A DNA stretch of 64,000 nt from Rhynchopus sp. YZ270_cl-10. Taxonomy: Eukaryota > Euglenozoa > Diplonemea > Diplonemida > Diplonemidae. The DNA lies in the NCBI GenBank assembly GCA_964035575.1, contig OZ037901.1, forward strand, positions 1,240,001 to 1,304,000. Direction: 5' to 3'. This document shows, piece after piece, positions 58,156 to 64,000 of this stretch. The translations under genes were made by a program, and so were the position numbers. A model generated the notes under the pieces. The model was not told the DNA's origin. It saw only the letters and a list, made by a program, of their open reading frames with translations, and made no database searches. Numbering within the stretch: the first letter of the stretch is position 1; the number at the start of each line of letters is the position of its first letter.

Positions 58156-58870
58156 CCTGGGAAAATTTTTTTGGTCAAAATCCTGGTTTTTGCGGTCTCA
58201 CACGTGTGTATGACCAAATTTTAGGTGGTCAAAAGTGGAGTCTGACCCCCATGTCCCGGTCATAAAAATTTCCTGTGAAGCCATTGACGAAGGAACTTTG
58301 CACTTTTGATCACTGCACACTATGTACTGACCAAAAAACCCACACAAAACACCAAAAACACCAAAAATCATGAAAAAACTGATCCATGCATTTTAGGTCA
58401 AAAATACCCATTTCTCAGCGCAAATTGACCCCACCACAGCACGCACAGACTCCGGAGAGCCAAAATCAAAAAATTTTTTTTTCGATTTTTTGTAGGCAAA
58501 AATTGCTGGGAAAAATTTTTTGGTCAAAATCCTGGTTTTTGGGGTCTCATACATGTGTATGACCAAATTTTAGGTGGTCAAAAGTGGAGTCTGACCCCCA
58601 TGTCCAGGTTATGGAAATGTCATATGAAGCCATTGCTGAAGGAATTTTGCACTTTTGCGCATCAACAATTATGTACTGGGCATTTTTCCCACACAAATTT
58701 GACCCAGTACTCAAGGTCAATTTGACCTTGGTTCTTCTCTCAGGGTCTTCTGACCAATTTTTAACATGTCTAAAATGGTATCTGACCCCCATGTCCAGGT
58801 CATAAAAACGCCCAATCAGTCCATTAAAGCCACAGATTTGATGTTTTGAGTAGTTGTGGTTAAATGTGGC
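58156..58870. repeat. Diverged direct repeats of about 160 bases, three copies
   Basis: Copies at about 58165-58340, 58518-58685 and (partial) 58735-58860 share TGACCAAATTTTAGGTGGTC, AGTCTGACCCCCATGTCC and GAAGCCATTG in order. All have AAAATTTTTTTGGTCA-type flanks. No reading frame is conserved. They could be remnants of an unrecognised repeat family. Confidence 0.75.
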
Positions 58871-59288
58871 CCAATTTTCCCAGCCAAAAAATGACCCCAA
58901 AAATCACGAAAAAAAATATTTTAAAGCCGATACACTTACACACCTAAATTTGGCCCAATATGTCCAATGTGGTCCTCCAGGGTTGCAATGGCCTCATTTT
59001 ATGGGCATACTGGCCATATTTCATACTTATGTCACATTTTGAAATTTTCGTCACATACAATACACACACCTTAGAACCACAAAATATCGTCAATTCCTTC
59101 ACAAAAATAGCCGTGAAATGCCGCACCCATTTTAGGTATCTTCAGAAAATGCTAACATCCAAACCCAGTACATTACGTCGTTTTTGGGCCCCAATCTACC
59201 GGAGTGTATTATCAGAAATACTGGGACCACGCGATCCAGCAATCCTGCAGCGTCGCCATTTTGTACCCCTCAAACCCGTAATAACTAG

Positions 59289-59616
59289 AAACCCGCAAAC
59301 CCGCAAACCCGCAAACCCGCAAACCCGCAAACCCGCAAACCCGCAAACCCGCAAACCCGCAAACCCGCAAACCCGCAAACCCGCAAACCCGTAAACCCGT
59401 AAACCCGCAAACCCGCAAACCCGTAAACCCGCAAACCCGCAAACCCGCAAACCCGCAAACCCGCAAACCCGCAAACCCGCAAACCCGCAAACCCGCAAAC
59501 CCGTAAACCCGCAAACCCGCAAACCCGCAAACCCGTAAACCCGCAAACCCGCAAACCCGCAAACCCGCAAACCCGCAAACCCGCAAACCCGCAAACCCGC
59601 AAACCCGCAAACCCGC
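59289..59616. repeat. AAACCCGC octamer array 2, about 41 copies
   Basis: Same unit and orientation as array 1, with AAACCCGT variants at scattered places. A lone AAACCCGT lies just outside at 59272. The end CCCGCACGAGAAG matches array 1, and GGCTGGTGTG follows both arrays within about 70 bases. Confidence 0.96.
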
Positions 59617-60099
59617 ACGAGAAGTGAGCAACCATCGTTATCTAGCTGGTGTGTGTGATAGCAGGCTGGTGTGCCTGAAGCGTAATTATGTTAGATTACA
59701 ACTATCTAATATGCTGTCTCACCTTTTCCATTTCATTTTACTCTAACATATTGTTACTACTCTGTTGTGATGTGTGTCATTTGGGAGGGGTAAAATGTTT
59801 TGTAAAAAAGGAAAAAAAATATAGATTCTTTTCTTTGTTTTTGTTGTGACATTTTTCTCTTTTTTTTTGTTTTGTTTTTATTGCTCTTTTTTTTCGGATT
59901 GAAGATGTTTTAAAATACCTGCATACTACCACTACCAAAAAATTCAAGACGATTTAAAATACTACTACTACCAAAATATTGAAGACACTTTAAAATACTA
60001 CTACTACGAAAAAACCCGAAACCCTAGAAACCCACACCCCACAAACGTATTGTTATTTCTTTTATTTAAAGAGAGAGATGACATGGTAGAAAAAAATAT
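59617..60099. other. AT-rich spacer with no gene
   Basis: T-rich runs and a short direct repeat of TTTAAAATAC.ACTACTAC at 59910-60010. Nothing else is seen. Confidence 0.5.
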
Positions 60100-60441
60100 T
60101 TAGTACGGCCTGCGCGTCATGCTCATCATGCGGAGGTCGCTTAGACGGTACCCTGCAGGATTAGTTCCTACGGTAACAGCCATTCTTTGCAGGATCATGC
60201 GCACTGCTTTCACTGGCATCCTCCTGTCTCTCAGAAAGCATTTTGTGGCGTCACATTCCAGGAAGAAGTAGGGGCTTTTGAACCCCGTACGCACGCTCAC
60301 ATAGTTGTGAACGGCATCGTAAGCCGGAGTTCCCACTGGAATTGAGAATCTTTTTCCGCAAATTTTATCCCACTTAAATTGACACAATTTCCCCAGTGGA
60401 GACACTGTGTTGATATTTTGGGCCCAAAAACCACCCCACAT
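60100..60441 (-). CDS. Unrecognised short reading frame, possibly a gene fragment
   Basis: 113 residues on the minus strand, ATG at 60441. The middle and end look protein-like (VGTPAYDAVHNYVSVRTGFK; PYFFLECDATKCFLRDRRMP; GYRLSDLRMMSMTRRPY). The order of short motifs distantly recalls the C-terminal part of tyrosine recombinases, but catalytic residues cannot be assigned. The first 30 residues lie in DNA duplicated at 61109-61261. It is probably a fragment. Confidence 0.35.
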   Translation of the reverse strand: MWGGFWAQNINTVSPLGKLCQFKWDKICGKRFSIPVGTPAYDAVHNYVSVRTGFKSPYFFLECDATKCFLRDRRMPVKAVRMILQRMAVTVGTNPAGYRLSDLRMMSMTRRPY

Positions 60442-61261
60442 AAATACTGTTCAAAATTTCCGAACATTGTAAATTTTTTTTGGATATCAGTTTTATGGCT
60501 AACTTGGGATTTACCATGATTTGCCATGATTTGCCATGTTTTGCCATGATTTGCCATCATTTGCCATCATTTGCCATCATTTGCCAGGATTTGCCATCAT
60601 TTGCATTGTTTTGCCAGGATTTGCCATGATTTGCCATGTTTTGCCATGATTTGCCATCATTTGCCATCATTTGCCATCATTTGCCAGGATTTGCCATCAT
60701 TTGCATTGTTTTGCCAGGATTTGCCATGATTTGCCATGATTTGCCATCATTTGCCATGTTTTGCCATCATTTGCCATGTTTTGCCATCATTTGCCATAAT
60801 TTGCCATCATTTGCCATGATTTGCCATGATTTGCCATGATTTGCCATCATTTGCCATCATTTGCCATCATTTGCCATGATTTGCCATCATTTGCCATCAT
60901 TTGCCATCATTTGCCATCATTTGCCATGATTTGCCATCATTTGCCATCATTTGCCATCATTTGCCATCATTTGCCATGATTTGCCATCATTTGCCATCAT
61001 TTGCCATCATTTGCCATCATTTGCCATGCTTTGCCATGATTTGCACTATTTTCCCACTGTGGTGAACAAATTTCAAAATTTTCGATTTTTTTCGCCACAT
61101 AGCACTTATCCCACTTAAATTGACGCAATTTCCCCAGTGGAGACACTGTGTTGATATTTTGGGCCCAAAAACCACCCCACATAAATACTGTTCAAAATTT
61201 CCGAACATTGTAAATTTTTTTTGGATATCAGTTTTATGGCTAACTTGGGATTTACCATGAT
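60369..61261. repeat. Direct duplication of about 150 bases leading into each decamer array (740-base offset)
   Basis: 60369-60521 and 61109-61261 are almost identical (CCCACTTAAATTGAC, GATATTTTGGGCCCAAAAAC, GGATATCAGTTTTATGGC). Each is followed at once by TTTACCATGATTTGCCATNA repeats. A 740-base unit (flank plus array) has thus been tandemly duplicated. Confidence 0.9.
60521..61052. repeat. Decamer array 1, TTTGCCATNA
   Basis: About 53 copies of a 10-base unit with N = G, C, T or A (TTTGCCATGA, TTTGCCATCA, and so on). A block of about 100 bases recurs inside it (60531 against 60631). The reverse strand reads as a 10-residue cycle including MANHGK and WQIM. Confidence 0.95.
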
Positions 61262-62017
61262 TTGCCATCATTTGCCATGATTTGCCATGATTTGCCATGA
61301 TTTGCCATGATTTGCCATGATTTGCCATCATTTGCCATGATTTGCCATCATTTGCCATAATTTGCCATGATTTGCCATCATTTGCCATAATTTGCCATGA
61401 TTTGCCATGATTTGCCATCATTTGCCATCATTTGCCATCATTTGCCATAATTTGCCATGATTTGCCATCATTTGCCATGATTTGCCATCATTTGCCATGA
61501 TTTGCCATCATTTGCCATAATTTGCCATGATTTGCCATGATTTGCCATCATTTGCCATCATTTGCCATCATTTGCCATGATTTGCCATCATTTGCCATCA
61601 TTTGCCATCATTTGCCATGATTTGCCATCATTTGCCATCATTTGCCATCATTTGCCATGATTTGCCATCATTTGCCATCATTTGCCATCATTTGCCATAA
61701 TTTTCCATGATTTGCCATGATTTGCCATCATTTGCCATCATTTGCCATCATTTGCCATCATTTGCCATCATTTGCCATGATTTGCCATGATTTGCCATGA
61801 TTTGCCATCATTTGCCATAATTTGCCAAGATTTGCCATGATTTGCCATCATTTGCCATCATTTGCCATCATTTGCCATCATTTGCCATCATTTGCCATGA
61901 TTTGCCATCATTTGCCATAATTTGCCATCATTTGCCATAATTTGCCAAGATTTGCCATGATTTGCCATCATTTGCCATCATTTGCCATCATTTGCCATCA
62001 TTTGCCATCATTTGCCA
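61258..62017. repeat. Decamer array 2, TTTGCCATNA, fused to the octamer satellite
   Basis: About 76 copies of the same decamer with higher-order blocks. At 62014-62020 the array passes directly into AAACCCGC without a spacer. Confidence 0.95.
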
Positions 62018-64000
62018 CAAACCCGCAAACCCGCAAACCCGCCACAGACCCGCTACACCCACACACACCACACCCGCAGACCCGCAGACCCGCAGACCCG
62101 CAGACCCGCAGACCCGCAGACCCGCAGACCCGCCACACCCACACACACCACACCCGCAGACCCGCAGACCCGCAGACCCGCAGACCCGCAGACCCGCAGA
62201 CCCGCAGACCCGCAGACCCGCCACACCCACACACACCACACCCGCAGACCCGCAGACCCGCAGACCCGCAGACCCGCAGACCCGCAGACCCGCAGACCCG
62301 CCACACCCACACACACCACACCCGCAGACCCGCCACACCCACACACACCACACCAGCAGACCCGCCGACCCGCAGACCCGCAGACCCGCCACACCCACAC
62401 ACACCACACCAGCAGACCCGCAGACCCGCAGACCCGCAGACCCGCAGACCCGCAGACCCGCAGACCCGCAGACCCGCCACACCCACACACACCACACCCG
62501 CAGACCCGCAGACCCGCAGACCCGCAGACCCGCAGACCCGCAGACCCGCAGACCCGCAGACCCGCAGACCCGCAGACCCGCAGACCCGCAGACCCGCAGA
62601 CCCGCAGACCCGCAGACCCGCAGACCCGCCACACCCACACACACCATACCCGCAGACCCGCCGACCCGCAAACCCGCAGACCCGCCACACCCACACACAC
62701 CACACCCGCAGACCCGCCGACCCGCAGACCCGCAGACCCGCAGACCCGCCACACCCACACACACCACACCCGCAGACCCGCCGACCCGCAGTCCCGCAGA
62801 CCCGCCACACCCACACACACCACACCCGCAGACCCGCAGACCCGCAGACCCGCAGACCCGCCACACCCACACACACCACACCCGCAGACCCGCAGACCCG
62901 CAGACCCGCAGACCCGCCACACCCACACACACCACACCCGCAGACCCGCAGACCCGCAGACCCGCAGACCCGCAGACCCGCCACACCCACACACACCACA
63001 CCCGCAGACCCGCAGACCCGCAGACCCGCAGACCCGCCACACCCACACACACCACACCCGCAGACCCGCCGACCCGCAGTCCCGCAGACCCGCCACACCC
63101 ACACACACCACACCCGCAGACCCGCAGACCCGCAGACCCGCAGACCCGCCACACCCACACACACCACACCCGCAGACCCGCAGACCCGCAGACCCGCAGA
63201 CCCGCAGACCCGCCACACCCACACACACCACACCCGCAGACCCGCAGACCCGCAGACCCGCAGACCCGCAGACCCGCAGACCCGCAGACCCGCAGACCCG
63301 CAGACCCGCAGACCCGCAGACCCGCAGACCCGCAGACCCGCCACACCCACACACACCACACCCGCAGACCCGCAGACCCGCAGACCCGCAGACCCGCCAC
63401 ACCCACACACACCACACCCGCAGACCCGCAGACCCGCAGACCCGCAGACCCGCAGACCCGCAGACCCGCAGACCCGCAGACCCGCCACACCCACACACAC
63501 CACACCCGCAGACCCGCAGACCCGCAGACCCGCAGACCCGCAGACCCGCAGACCCGCAGACCCGCAGACCCGCAGACCCGCAGACCCGCAGACCCGCAGA
63601 CCCGCCACACCCACACACACCACACCCGCAGACCCGCCGACCCGCAGACCCGCAGACCCGCCACACCCACACACACCACACCCGCAGACCCGCAGACCCG
63701 CAGACCCGCAGACCCGCAGACCCGCAGACCCGCAGACCCACCACACCCACACACACCACACCCGCAGACCCGCAGACCCGCAGCCACACCCGCAGACCCG
63801 CAGACCGCAGACCCCGCAGACCCGCAGACCCGCAGACCCGCCACACCCACAACACCACACCGCAGACCGCCGACCCGCAGACCGCAGCCACCCGCACACC
63901 ACACCACACCCCACGACCGCAGACCCGCAGACCCGCAGACCCGCCCAGCACCCACACACACCACACCCGCAGACCGCCGCAGACCCGCAGACCCGCAGAC
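62018..64000. repeat. AGACCCGC octamer satellite with 24-base CACACC spacers
   Basis: It begins with a few AAACCCGC units and then becomes AGACCCGC repeated 1-16 times between about two dozen copies of a 24-base spacer (CACACCCACACACACC followed by ACACCCGC). The spacer equals three octamers, so the 8-base register holds throughout. Occasional units read CGACCCGC. After about 63780 the register breaks down with single-base losses. All six frames are largely open as a by-product. Confidence 0.95.

Noticed and set aside
60100-60441. Tyrosine recombinase gene
   Set aside because: Only a loose resemblance; the catalytic Arg, His and Tyr cannot be placed.
61017-61421. Minus-strand frame starting in the decamer array (MANHGK repeats)
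   Set aside because: Most of it is repeat. The unique part is the duplicated flank with no recognisable protein.
54530-62017. Virus-derived or Polinton-like origin of the AT-rich island
   Set aside because: No capsid, polymerase, packaging or integrase hallmark is visible. Zinc fingers and AT-richness alone do not support it.
61988-63966. Minus-strand open frames of about 640 residues rich in CGSAGLRV
   Set aside because: A by-product of the octamer satellite, present in all three minus frames.
54298-64000. True chromosome telomere
   Set aside because: Arrays are internal, differ in unit (AAACCCGC and AGACCCGC), and the last one contains spacers. The telomere-like appearance is noted, but an end cannot be shown from this window.

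Overview
The window looks like nuclear DNA of a free-living protist. From 1.35 to 46.6 kb it is GC-rich, and seven large protein genes or gene remnants all lie on the + strand. None of the seven shows a clear internal intron, and acceptor-like (…CACAG) motifs sit just before several starts. A one-way row of near intron-less genes would fit a kinetoplastid or bodonid (polycistronic transcription, trans-splicing), and the surface-protein and receptor-cyclase repertoire fits too. This placement is inference only: one downstream gene appears to carry a normal GT-AG intron, and no rRNA, tRNA or spliced leader is present to settle it.

From 1.35 to 32.4 kb there is a family of cell-surface proteins. 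Genes at 1354-11295 and 19190-27646 are giant stalk proteins: signal peptide, a shared N-terminal domain, one or two Cys-rich modules, hundreds of Ser-Pro-Pro-Thr-Pro units, a mucin-like zone, seven membrane segments and a cytoplasmic tail. Their last 1839 bases differ at only two silent sites, with sharp edges, as after recent gene conversion. Gene 15139-18816 has a similar membrane module behind a beta-propeller-like region and a WSC domain. Gene 30794-32371 carries the same N-terminal domain fused to leucine-rich repeats. A 1.35-kb foldback element with terminal inverted repeats lies at 12.1-13.4 kb.

From 33.6 to 46.6 kb there are two receptor-type proteins with class III cyclase-like domains (33596-36171, frameshifted; 44239-46611, open), both lacking the first metal-binding Asp. 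Between them is a decayed mosaic gene (LamG, HExxH protein, SASA esterase, cadherin-like, LamG).

From 47.8 to 54.3 kb comes a block of tandem repeats: about 63 copies of a 13-mer, a T9 repeat, and CAG/CAA-rich DNA. It runs into the 5' half of a non-LTR retrotransposon (OTU-like domain, zinc finger, reverse transcriptase start). The element is cut off inside RT motif A by an array of the octamer AAACCCGC.

From 54.5 to 62.0 kb is an AT-rich island of different base composition. It carries a small gene with a 49-base intron, a gene with six C2HC zinc fingers, diverged repeats, a second octamer array in the same orientation, and decamer arrays. From 62.0 kb to the end is a satellite of the related octamer AGACCCGC with 24-base spacers that keep the 8-base register; its last 200 bases are irregular.
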